Below, in pieces: positions 12,443-24,170 of a stretch of DNA of 64,000 nucleotides. The notes beneath the pieces were generated by a model. The model saw nothing but the letters and a program-made list of their open reading frames with translations, was not told the origin of the DNA and ran no database searches. Both the position numbers and the translations under genes were made by a program. This stretch comes from Hofstenia miamia (lineage: Eukaryota; Xenacoelomorpha; Acoela; Hofsteniidae): assembly GCA_900660155.1 (NCBI GenBank), contig CABFPE010000039.1, positions 2,122,425 to 2,186,424 on the forward strand, in the 5' to 3' direction. Position 1 is the first letter of the stretch, and each line of letters begins with the position of its first letter.

Positions 12443-14428
12443 GAAGTAAAATATACAACTATTCAGTTTATTTTTAAATAATTATGGACAGCAAAATCAC
12501 AGTTCAGCACAATCTCAATAGCAAATATGAAAACCACCTGCAAATTAATTTTGTTAATCATTAATATAAACATACTATTATTCAATTCAGTAGTCAGTCT
12601 GACTTCAAAGAAAAATCAAATATTACCATTAAATTTTAGTAACACTCCTCAAAGAAAATTCTAATAAAGCATAACTAAGTAAATGGATCAGCACAACCCC
12701 ACTCCCCCCTACTATTATTCAGTTTTTGATTGCGGAAGAACGGTGAGCAACGCCTACCATAACTTATAAGCAGGATAGCACAAAACTTTTTTCAAACTCC
12801 ATTCTGATTTAAACTGCTAAAACAACAATTAACCAAATTTATACAAAAGATTATTTATTGATAAGGTAATGCCCCAAAAGACAGCACAAACGACTTTTAT
12901 TCAATATTACAATCGGGGTAAATTTGTGAAAATCTCGTTTTTGCATGATTCTGGTGATATCACATTTGGGAATAGTTTAGCATGAAAATGATATGAATGG
13001 ATAAATAACTTGATGTTTCAAGAAATCCAACTTTGATTATCTGAACCTGAATATGTAGTTTTTGAATTAAAAATTAAATGCTACGTAGATCATCTGAATT
13101 TAGATAAAAAGTCTCGATACAATCGAAGAACTCATCAATTTTTAAAGAATTGAGTAACACTATCAATCCATTCTTTCTGAAACAAAACTATTCCACTCTT
13201 ATGTGCGGATAATTTCAGAGCAGGTGTTTGCCGCTAGCACACCATTAAATTTTGGGAAGAAACAAACCTAGTTCTCAAAGCGTAAGTTGAGATCAGTTGT
13301 CAGACACCAAATTTACAGATTTTTAATCAAATATACAACAAATTGTCCGCATCAATAGTAAATGCAAGAATCATGCTTTATATTTTCATTTAGGCCAGAA
13401 AAATCTAAGAGCGTCAATATTAGATCCCATAAGGTTAAATAATAATACCCTTTAAAAATGTCTCATGTATTTTTACATGTATACAATATTGAAATAATAT
13501 ATATTGTACAATATTATTAACAATAAATGCATACTGAGCACGAATAGATATAAAAAACCATAATTCTGGTTTTCCAAAAAACTAGAAAACATCAAATTAT
13601 TTTTCGTTAGTAACGAGATTCGGCATCATAGAAAAACCAAAAAATAATTTTTTTAGTTTCAAAATTTTTTAATATATTAATATAACTTACATTTGGGATA
13701 AACAATGAGCTTGAGATATTTTTTTCGAACAAAGAAGACGGCATTGTTATCCACGTATGGATTTGTTTAATTATGCCCTCCCTTCGTTCAATATATACTT
13801 ATATATTAATGCTTTTGAAATAGATTAATTAGCTTCATTTATCATCTTAATATAACATAAAGGATTCTTAAATTGGACAGCATAATTTACTTTGAATGCA
13901 AATACATTTATGTGTTCTTTTCCTTCTATGTTACTCAGAGTTTTTTAAAATAACTGCTACTACTTATTTTTTAATAAATTGTACTCTTCAATATTTTTTT
14001 CTAAATTTGTCATAATCAAACACCAATTTATATTACATTCTAACTCATAATAAAAGGCTTACTATAAAAGCATGCATTGACAGACTCAATACAATATGGG
14101 GAATAAAAACACTGATATTTCCTTCTTAGCGCCGATATGTTTTTGTTTGGAACAAAATACTGCATATACATATAAATATTCTGCAAAGTAAAATAATCCA
14201 AATTAAAAGCGCTATTTATGAAATTATACTTTGTAGACTAAATTATTTGAAAAAATGACCTTAAAATAATTATAGAATCTAAAGCATATATAATGGAATT
14301 TGTACGTTAATGAAATTCTAATCGGATTAAAGCGCGTGCCAATTCCTGTTTAAAAGTGAAGGTATTGTCAAAATATTGGATAATAAGATTAATGACATAT
14401 CACGAAAATATAGTTAACAATACATACA

Positions 14429-14433
14429 ATATA

Positions 14434-14474
<41 letters not shown>
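14429..14474. repeat. (TA)n microsatellite
   Basis: TA tract of about 45 bp with one C interruption near its start. Confidence 0.95.
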
Positions 14475-14478
<4 letters not shown>

Positions 14479-16535
14479 ATATAATATCAGATCATCAATG
14501 ACATATAAAGAAAATAAAATGAGAAGTAAATTTAGACAAGGCTGAATCTTGACAAAAGTATTTAATAAAAATTATTATCTAATGACATTCGAAAGGATTA
14601 TCGCCAAACTAATTGAAAATGTGATAATGAATGACTTGAACAAGTCTTTAAAAAAACAGTATTTATATGAATATCGATATATGTTTGAAATTATATCTTT
14701 ACAAAGCGTTTGGTAACTACCAATCTGCTACTGGAAGAAAAAATAGCTTTCAATGGTTGAAAATGATATAAAACTGGCGCCAAAAGCTCATTACGCATTT
14801 CTTTTTACTTTGATATTTTCAACCACTTGCTGTGTATTAGCAAATTGATATTTTGAAAATGTGTTTTGAAAATCTTTTTTAATTGATGACGTACGATAAA
14901 TTCTCATACACCGTAAAATATTAAAAAGCGTCCAAGAAAATAATAGTGTACTGGAAGAGTCCGATTATAGCGTCTTGCATAATCCCTAGTTGCCGTGGTC
15001 CGATAAATCAAGGTAAAGCATGGTATAAAAACAATAATTAGGCGATTGAGGGACTTTGAAAGCATATGCTTAGATGTTAACAAGCTTTTCGTCCGATGAC
15101 TAGAGCTGAATATAAAACGGCGGTGAAAGTATGAGGTAAGCGTATTGCTTTTATTAGTGTAATTGCAGTTGACTAGTTTATTGAAAAATTCGGTTTTACT
15201 CTCAGCTATGATCGAGTGTTCGCTTAATTAGATTTTTTGAGCGTTATGGTTCGCATTACGAAAATGAACGATTGTAAAAGCATTTCCAGGCGATGTTGGT
15301 CAGTAGTTAATTGAATTGCTTTGTCTTAGCTGCGATGCCTCATACCAGCGCTGCTAAAGAATTCTAATTAATATTTGTCGACACAGTCGCGCGTGACTTT
15401 TGAAGAATCATTAGGTCTAGTAATTGGTATCATACTGGAGTCTGATGGCCACAATAATGAGGTTCGTCAGCAGCTGCAGTCTTAAAGATTGAATGCCATT
15501 TGACATAACCAACAGAAACTAGGGCAAAAAAAATACCTAAACATAATATTATTAATAAAAAAACTCGAACCACCGAGCACTATTGGTGGATCAAAACTAC
15601 AATTCTTAAAAATTCACGTTATTATTGGTGTTGAATCTATAATTAATTGTGAGCTTAGATGGGTTCAATAAGATCAATCTACATTGAAATTCTATATATA
15701 CTGAATCATCTAACTCTATTTTGAGACGAAATTTGTTGAATCTCTCGGCTGGTGGAAAGATTACATTTCTGGACTAGAAACAGGCTAATATTAATTGCTA
15801 GAAGCTCGTGCCAGTAACCTGCAATAAGGCAGAGCAATAGGCGTGTAGTCTCACGCACACATAAATCTGGTAGAAAACTGCATACGCTCCATAGAGGATA
15901 AATCCAACAACCTAACGACAAGCTTATCGACTAAAATACAAAATGTTGCTATTTTAGAATGTTGCTGATAGTAGGAAATGCTGTGTATCGATCGGAGCCA
16001 TCACACATGCAGAAGGTCCTAATTTCGTAGCAATTGTGAATTTTGCCAAAGCCTGTCAAAGCAGATGACAAGTAGAAGAACGTGATGCAAATATGAAGAA
16101 TATATGGCACCAGGGTGTGCGTGGAACATACTAAGATCGTTCCCTATTTTTGAATGCTTCAATAATCTTCCTTAGACAAAGCATTTGAAAAATAAATTAA
16201 TAAAATTAAACTAAATGTAAAATTAATCACTAAATGCAATGCACAATACATTTAGAAATTTATTCACGTAAAAATGTCATATGGATCTATTTCAACCTAG
16301 ACTTCATGTTTAGCTAGAAAAACGGATGACCGTTAACAAACCTAATGCTACCAGATAAATAGTCATCAAGAATTTTGAAATTCAGTACAAAAACTTTAAA
16401 CAAATATGCGAATAAAAATATAATGTATACTACACAATCCACGCCAGCGCATACATTTACACACATTTTTAGATCAAAATGTTAAGTACAAATGCTTGAA
16501 TCCCACATGAGTATTCATAAGTAAAATTATTTGCA

Positions 16536-17053
16536 CAGTGGGTTCCCAAGCTATGCCATCGAATATTAACAACTTCGTCAAATGACTTTAGGACATGAAA
16601 AAATGAAAAGTTTAGTTTCTATAGTATAAAAAATAGTCTTATTTGACTTCTAACTCCAATTATTTCTTCTATTTGAAACTTGTGAATTTCAAGTTTTCGA
16701 AACGTAAGTTCTTCTCCGAGAAAATTTGAGTTCACCGTAAAAAGTGGTCAAGATTTCCTTTAAAGACCTCTAATTATGTCCTATAAAACCCTAAGATAAG
16801 GCCAAATGCCCAAAATTTGATTCAATATAAAAATGGATATGTAAACAGGTTTTGGACATTTTTATGAGTTTTCAACAAAATTTATTGTAAAATTTCCATC
16901 AAAAAGCCCCACAATTCAAACTCACTGATAAATTGCAATGAAAAATTGAAGAAAAGCCAAGAGGTAAAATTTTTCATGATTCATATATGAGAATCTAGAC
17001 ATGTAGGGCCACTACTACCCATTTGGGTGAAAAAATTCACTCTGGGAACCACT
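16536..17053. mobile_element. hAT-like MITE, diverged
   Basis: The left end CAGTGGGTTCCCAAG and the reverse-complemented right end AGTGGTTCCCAGAG are similar to each other and to the element at 2629-2789. Flanks TTATTTGC and TTAATTCC match at 6 of 8 positions. The interior (518 bp) is AT-rich and non-coding. Confidence 0.45.
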
Positions 17054-17339
17054 TTAATTCCATTATATTGAAAAATTCCCTTTGAATCCGAAATACGAAC
17101 AATTCGTGTAATTTTCACTCAAATTTAATGATCCAGGCCACTTTTCATATGTTTTTGGGTTGTTAAATCGGTCATTAGATAACTATAAAACGGCACCATG
17201 TTCTTGTTAAAAGTTATTTTTACCTTTTTTGAGCCTTTTTGGTTAAATATTGGACATAATTAAAAATTTCGTCGGAATTTTTCAAAAATTTTTCATAAAT
17301 CTTTGTCAGAAAAATAATTGTCCCCTACAAATAAACTGA

Positions 17340-17705
17340 ATGTGGCATCACCATATGCTGGCATCATCCCATTATTTCATCAGCTTATTATTGCATCATC
17401 CGTTATATTGTCTGAAGCTGACATCTCACTTGCTGTCATCATTAGAATTGCCTGCTTTCCGTGATCTTACAGACGTACACATGACAATAGATGGACTCGA
17501 TGGCAGTGGTGGACATTCTATGTTCAACCTGGTGGGTTCATCTGAAAGCAGCAATATCAGCATGTTCATGGTTCGTGTTGAAAATTTAAAGATCATCAAT
17601 GGTGAAGTTATTTGGGAGAACCCATCCCACGCATCAACTTCCATGTTTAATATTCATGATTTATTGCTCATTTTCAAACTTGAATATTTGAAATGCTGTC
17701 TGTAG
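17340..17705 (+). pseudogene. RAG1/Transib-like transposase fragment
   Basis: A 121-codon ORF. Residues 33-101 are GC-richer than their surroundings and read L-E-L-P-A-F-R-D-L-T-D-V-H, then MTIDGLDGSGGHSMFN, then about 15 residues later S-M-F-M-V-R-V-E-N-L-K-I-I and G-E-V-I-W-E-N-P-S. The order (hydrophobic strand, I-D-G-x-x-G-x-G, then an M/F-rich strand and W/F-E-N/x-x-P) resembles the region around the first catalytic Asp (D600) of RAG1 and the matching part of Transib transposases. Only this segment is left; before and after, the frame is non-homologous AT-rich DNA. The assignment is from memory of the families, so treat it as a hypothesis. Confidence 0.4.
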
Positions 17706-18784
17706 TGTCGAAAAATGTTCAAATTTCTCGGTTAACTCCAAGTATTTCTCAAGTTCGTTCGTAAATGTCAAATTTCCACAACATTTCTACCCTGGTGTTT
17801 ACCGTATGTTATAGTCACATGTCCTCTTAACCCCCCATTTAAGCACACTGTGATTTGTAAAGTCACTAGTGAATTCTAGACCATAAAGCAAGGTACATTT
17901 GTAAAAAATATGATATACGAAATAAATATTGGCTAAGTTTAGATCTGGCTAACATTAATTATATGCGACAATAATATGCCAATAATCATTTACGAAATTG
18001 AAGCATGCTAAATGCAAACCAAAAGTTATACAAAATGTATTTGTACGCAAATGGAAAAATTGGTTGAAATCCATGAACGAAGAAACAAAAATATATTAGA
18101 GAAAAGAATTGATTCACAAAGAGTACGAAATTCAATCAATTTACTATTTAAAAATTTATTGAAAAAATTTAACGCATTCTGGGAAAAGCTTCTAAGACAT
18201 TATGCGTGAAAGTGTACGATTTCCTCTATTGTATGAACAACCTCTCTCAAAGAACAAATTCAAATAAGTGTGAATGAAGAGAAATAAAGGTCAACTATTT
18301 CCGTCTCGATCACCCATTGAAAAAAATTAATTACAAAATGAGAAAATACGCAACAGTCAATTTGCGAAATTTTAAATTATTTATTTATGCAATTAGTATG
18401 AATTATTCCAAATAGCGCTTCGCTGCGTTGACAGATCAATGCCTACGTGTCACTTCTGTTAAGACCGCACTAGCAAATGTATGTCCCTACTGCCTAGTAG
18501 TTAAATTATATATTTTAGCTGATTTAATGTATAGCAAAACCACTTAGAATGTTATCAGAAATCAATCTATAAAAAGCATTAGAAACTTACAGCAACAATA
18601 ACGATTGGCTTATGTTTACGTTTTCTCCACTTGATGGCGAAATGTTATTCAAATGAATGGAGAATCGAATAGAGAAAAGCATGCGAATTAAAATTATTGA
18701 AATATATAATGCTAAAAGAAAGTAGTACACATTTACTGAAAAACGGTACGATATTAATACAGGGCGGGCCAATTTTTTTTATTA

Positions 18785-18978
18785 CTATGCAACTGAATAT
18801 GGATCAGCAATGCTCCCTTCTGTAACGGGACTTATCATTTGATCAGGATAAGTTCTTACTTGATTCTGCACAGGCATATGCTCTTTAAATTCCAACCCAA
18901 TCAAAACGTTAGCCGAAATATACCTACAATACCACGAATGATTTGCTAGCGGCATAGGCCTCAATGTTGTTGTGTAGT
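18785..18978 (-). CDS. Unassigned exon-like segment in SYTL intron 4
   Basis: A strong acceptor (TTTTCATTTTCTCTTTCAG) opens a frame of about 64 codons: Y-T-T-T-L-R-P-M-P-L-A-N-H-S-W-Y-C-R-Y, and later S-P-V-T-E-G-S-I-A-D-P-Y-S-V-A then TAG. A good donor (AATCAA|GTAAGA) inside it at about 18873 suggests it could be internal. The protein-like frame needs one base from the previous exon, while SYTL exon 4 ends in phase 0, so it does not fit as a coding SYTL exon. It may be a terminal exon of a nested gene or a transposon relic. No family recognised. Confidence 0.3.
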
Positions 18979-21155
18979 CTGAAAGAGAAAATGAAAAATT
19001 AAACACGGGTTTATTCAAATCAGGGCATTCATGTAACGGAAAGGATTTATTCACTGTAGACAGGACTGCTAAAAAATTAATGGATTTTGAGATTTTCGAA
19101 GTGGCCATTAATTTTCAAAATGTCATTAATGACAAGGTATTTTGTCTTCACAAATATAAGAAGATATTAATATGAAAAAACAGTCAAATGTATAGATTTA
19201 TCCATGATCATATCTACTTTCAAAATTGTCATTAATTTTCAAATAATGGCCATAATAAATTTTTCATTTTCGCCATTTTTTTATGAATTTTTTTTGAATT
19301 AAATTAAAATTAGTTTTTGACTAGCTCTGCATAGCAATGATTTCGAATTAAAAGTTGAACATAGTCTTCAGTAATTTGTGAATAACAATTCTAAAATGAA
19401 TAAAATAAATTAACTGTAGTCATTAACGCAGAATTTCCACTGAATCACTTATATTTTGTTTGAGTGAAAAAACTGAAAAATTCTTGAGAATCAATTGCCC
19501 AACACAATAAAATTGGGATGTTAAGTATTAAATTTTAATCAGCACTGTGATTAAATACAATTTGCAATTAGATTTGTCACGATGCGGAACGTTCAAAATT
19601 GCATTCCATTTAAATTAACTGTCTGCCATTCATCACAACATCCAATAAATTTGTTTATTTAGAAGAAAATGAATGCGTTGAATAAATATTTCCTAACTCT
19701 AATTAACCCCGAGTGGATCCTCAATATGATGATTATAAAATTGATTTTACTCCGAAATACTATAGAAAGAGCGAATATACGTGAGAAGGGATAAAATTCA
19801 GTTTTAGAACAAACTTTTACTGAAGTGTTAACTCTAAAATAATATATTTAATACTAATAAAAACAATAAAAAATTATATTTTCCTATGTTTACAGCAGTG
19901 TAGTTTAGCGTCAGCAACTGAAAATGTCCATTTAAATACTAAACGCAACGAAGGTAGCCTGCGATCACAGCCCAATAATTTATCAAATTTTTTGCTATAT
20001 CCTCAATTTAGTTGCACACATAGTCAACTACTTGATATTAATATATTAGTGGCGAAGTGTATTGGGTTAAACAACCTACTAAACTGATAAAAAAATTTCA
20101 CCCTTCAATTTGAAACTAAGTTCTAAACGTCTACCACTAGTCACATAGTGAAATACAATTCCAACAATCATAAAAATACACTCTCATTTTAAGGGATTCA
20201 AAGCTTAAAAAATATTAAATAAAGGCAAAACGACGTATTCTAAAATATGAGAAGTGTTAAAATCCAGTTTATAATAAAAATTTACAAAAGTTTTTAACAT
20301 AAAAGTATACATTTAATACATGTCTACCGATAAAAATAATAAAAAATCATGTTTTAATATGATTATAGCAATTGAGTAATGGAAGGATTGCTGATATATT
20401 AAAACAAAAAACAGTTGATTGAGTGAAACCTCTTAACATTTTTCCACTTCAGCAAATAGTTTTTCACTAAATATTTATGAAAATAGTCTGTGAGACGATT
20501 TTACACCAGACATTTAAATGCGTTTTAGTGTTTTAAAAAATTTGAATTGTTTGTTTAATTTAATTTAAGATGTTTATTCCCAATTCAAATTACAGCAAGT
20601 AATTTCCATTGGCAAACTGTTTGGTAGTCAGTGATTGGATTAATCTGAAAAAGACGGTAATAGAACATTTAAAAAAGTGGTATTTATACAGTCATGGTCA
20701 AGCTATTTTTGAACCTAATAAAGCAAATAGTCCCAGAATCAATTTATATTGCAAGTTCAAATCTTGTGTTAAATTCGAAGCTCCTGAGAAGGGGTACCTT
20801 AGAAAATATCTAAATGAATATGTATGGTATGCAAAAAATAGCAAATTGAGCGTAAAGTTTAGTATATTCACAAATTTTGATATTAATGCGCACATTCGTT
20901 TCAGAAATATTGGTATTTAAAATTTGTAAAAATCCGTTTACATCGCTAGCATTTATGTAATTTTTTGTTTCCAAATATTCATTACCATGACTATGCAGAA
21001 AAAAGACAAATGCTCCTTTAAATAAGCCAGTGATTCTAAAAGATTGCTTACGTTATGACAGAAACTGAAAATTATTTCCAATTTAACAATTTAAATAAAA
21101 AATTCCATTTAGTTAGGAAACCAAAATATAGAATGAAAATGTTAATTTTTTCGTA

Positions 21156-22155
21156 NNNNNNNNNNNNNNNNNNNNNNNNNNNNNNNNNNNNNNNNNNNNN
21201 NNNNNNNNNNNNNNNNNNNNNNNNNNNNNNNNNNNNNNNNNNNNNNNNNNNNNNNNNNNNNNNNNNNNNNNNNNNNNNNNNNNNNNNNNNNNNNNNNNNN
21301 NNNNNNNNNNNNNNNNNNNNNNNNNNNNNNNNNNNNNNNNNNNNNNNNNNNNNNNNNNNNNNNNNNNNNNNNNNNNNNNNNNNNNNNNNNNNNNNNNNNN
21401 NNNNNNNNNNNNNNNNNNNNNNNNNNNNNNNNNNNNNNNNNNNNNNNNNNNNNNNNNNNNNNNNNNNNNNNNNNNNNNNNNNNNNNNNNNNNNNNNNNNN
21501 NNNNNNNNNNNNNNNNNNNNNNNNNNNNNNNNNNNNNNNNNNNNNNNNNNNNNNNNNNNNNNNNNNNNNNNNNNNNNNNNNNNNNNNNNNNNNNNNNNNN
21601 NNNNNNNNNNNNNNNNNNNNNNNNNNNNNNNNNNNNNNNNNNNNNNNNNNNNNNNNNNNNNNNNNNNNNNNNNNNNNNNNNNNNNNNNNNNNNNNNNNNN
21701 NNNNNNNNNNNNNNNNNNNNNNNNNNNNNNNNNNNNNNNNNNNNNNNNNNNNNNNNNNNNNNNNNNNNNNNNNNNNNNNNNNNNNNNNNNNNNNNNNNNN
21801 NNNNNNNNNNNNNNNNNNNNNNNNNNNNNNNNNNNNNNNNNNNNNNNNNNNNNNNNNNNNNNNNNNNNNNNNNNNNNNNNNNNNNNNNNNNNNNNNNNNN
21901 NNNNNNNNNNNNNNNNNNNNNNNNNNNNNNNNNNNNNNNNNNNNNNNNNNNNNNNNNNNNNNNNNNNNNNNNNNNNNNNNNNNNNNNNNNNNNNNNNNNN
22001 NNNNNNNNNNNNNNNNNNNNNNNNNNNNNNNNNNNNNNNNNNNNNNNNNNNNNNNNNNNNNNNNNNNNNNNNNNNNNNNNNNNNNNNNNNNNNNNNNNNN
22101 NNNNNNNNNNNNNNNNNNNNNNNNNNNNNNNNNNNNNNNNNNNNNNNNNNNNNNN
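21156..22155. other. Assembly gap, 1000 N
   Basis: Exactly 1000 N, the round size of a placeholder gap; its right edge meets a (TA)n tract. Confidence 0.99.
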
Positions 22156-22160
22156 GCTCC

Positions 22161-22185
22161 ATATATATATATATATATATATATA
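22161..22185. repeat. (TA)n microsatellite at gap edge
   Basis: About 25 bp of AT repeats five bases right of the N gap. Confidence 0.95.
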
Positions 22186-23139
22186 ATGGTTTAAGCAATG
22201 AAGATCTGCTTGTAAGTTGTCTACATGATGTTATTCAAAACCAACATCAAGCAATCAATCTGCATTATACAAATAGATAAATACTTTATGTACATTTTAA
22301 CAATGGAAAAATGGCCATTATATAAATTCTAATCATGATTGGAATTTTAGTCGTGAAGTAGGATTAACACAAAGATGGATCACAACTGATTGCAAGAATC
22401 AGTTGGCTTCTAATCATTCCTAACGGTTTACCTTGTTAGCTATGTGTAACTAAGAGAATATCATGAAATACCATAGTAGCCAAATTTACTCATGTTCCGA
22501 AAGAAACCCTATTTTCTATTAGTCAAAGAAAAAAGGTAAATTTGATGGAAAAGTGAAAAGTTAGCAATTGTTAAACATACATGCATAGGCAACGGGCAAA
22601 TTATAAGCATGCATAGTACGCATAATATCTGATATGTATTACAGTATCATGGTAATCGAACAACGCAGTCGGTTGCAATAGTTAATAGAAAAGTTAATTT
22701 CCGTCAGAAATCACAACTCAAATCTGGGGTTGAATTGAATAAAATCGTCGATTAAATTTCAGATCGCCATGAGTGAAGTATTTTAATAACTTTGTATCTC
22801 ATGGGTTTTGAGAGCGTCGTGGACTTTAATCAACTCCATCCAATGGGATGTCAGTTACGGATAAAGCATTGAATTGTAACATTTAGTAAATTGGCATATC
22901 GCTTTTAAAAATGAATCAGAGATTAATGTAAATTTTTCACTAATGAAGGACCAAGTACAATGAAAGTTCCAGTACGTTTAGGATCGGAGCCTAATCCAAA
23001 TATTGGGAAGGACACAATTTGCAGATTTATTTTGATACAATTCTATAATTAAATACATTGATTTATGTAAATTTAGAAGGGTCACCAAATCTATTCTGCA
23101 ATCACTTTTTGGAAACTGTTGGCATGAGCACAAGTGAGT

Positions 23140-23360
23140 GCCATCGGGAACCCGAAAAACGCGAGCCGATTTCGGGTTTTGGGTACTGGCTCAGTATCAG
23201 TACTACTGAGCGCGGGAAATATCAACAGAACTTAGATTGGTTTACCAAAAAATTATTGATATTAATCGCAATTTTGTTGGAGAGAGATCCACGACGTTAA
23301 ATATTAGGAAACAAGGTTTGTTTCGGGTCGGGTCAGGTTCGGGTAGTTAATATTATGATC
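23140..23360. repeat. GC-richer degenerate CGGGT/ACCCGA patch
   Basis: Contains GAACCCGAAAAACGCG, TTTCGGGTTTTGGGTAC and, further right, TTTCGGGTCGGGTCAGGTTC with more CGGGT units. Both orientations of the CCCGAA motif occur, so this may be the remains of a MITE or satellite-like unit. No ends defined. Confidence 0.35.
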
Positions 23361-24138
23361 AAGTCGGGTTTGGATCCATGCTAAATCCATATTTTCACTA
23401 TCTAATGAGCACCAATGATGATAAAAAACCCTATTCTAAGGTCTAAACATTGTGATATGGCTCAATAAATACTAAATCCTAAACCTCTGATGCATATTAA
23501 CAATGTCAGTCTGAATTGTTATTTTAAATGCATATTTCAAAAATAATAAAGAAAAACAATGTTAAAATCAATACTAAGCGATAAGAGAGCCAGCACTGGC
23601 AACACATATGAAATCACCGAAATTGCGGACTCATATAACAGTTGAAAAGATCGGTAGAGCATAAGAATTTTGGAGCAGGTATTGTATTAAGAAAGAATAA
23701 TTAAAAAAGAGGATAATACGATTAAATAAATGTAAATAACCGTAGATTTAATATTAAAGAAAATGGAATTATATATTAAATTTCGCAAATATTAGTGCAG
23801 CAGTATTGTCTACTACTACCTCATAAAGTAAATAGGAAAACATTGAATCTGCCCAAAAATAGGTTGGCGAAAGATTACTTAAGAAAAGCAAGCTACTTAC
23901 AATCTTGGCAAAAAGTTTTGCATCAAATGATTTTATATATATATGTTCCATTGAGATAATAGATACCCATACCATACGTGATGATTCTGAAAATTAACTG
24001 AAAAATTATTCAAATCTAATTATGGGAAGGAGCATAAGACTTTGCATCCACGCAAAATTTATAGCCAAGACTAATTTATCATGTTAAAGTAAAAAGCGTT
24101 TTTGGAGCAAGAAATGACTTGTTATATTTAATACAATG

Positions 24139-24166
<28 letters not shown>
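24139..24166. repeat. (TA)n microsatellite
   Basis: Uninterrupted TA tract of about 28 bp. Confidence 0.95.

Positions 24167-24170
<4 letters not shown>

Noticed and set aside
20609-20920. 103-codon ORF on the plus strand
   Set aside because: Starts at a non-ATG codon, has AT-driven composition (K, N, I, F, Y), no splice context and no recognised motif.
21055-22198. Long open frames through the N gap on both strands
   Set aside because: They consist almost only of unknown residues from the 1000 N; the real flanks give a few codons of AT-rich sequence.
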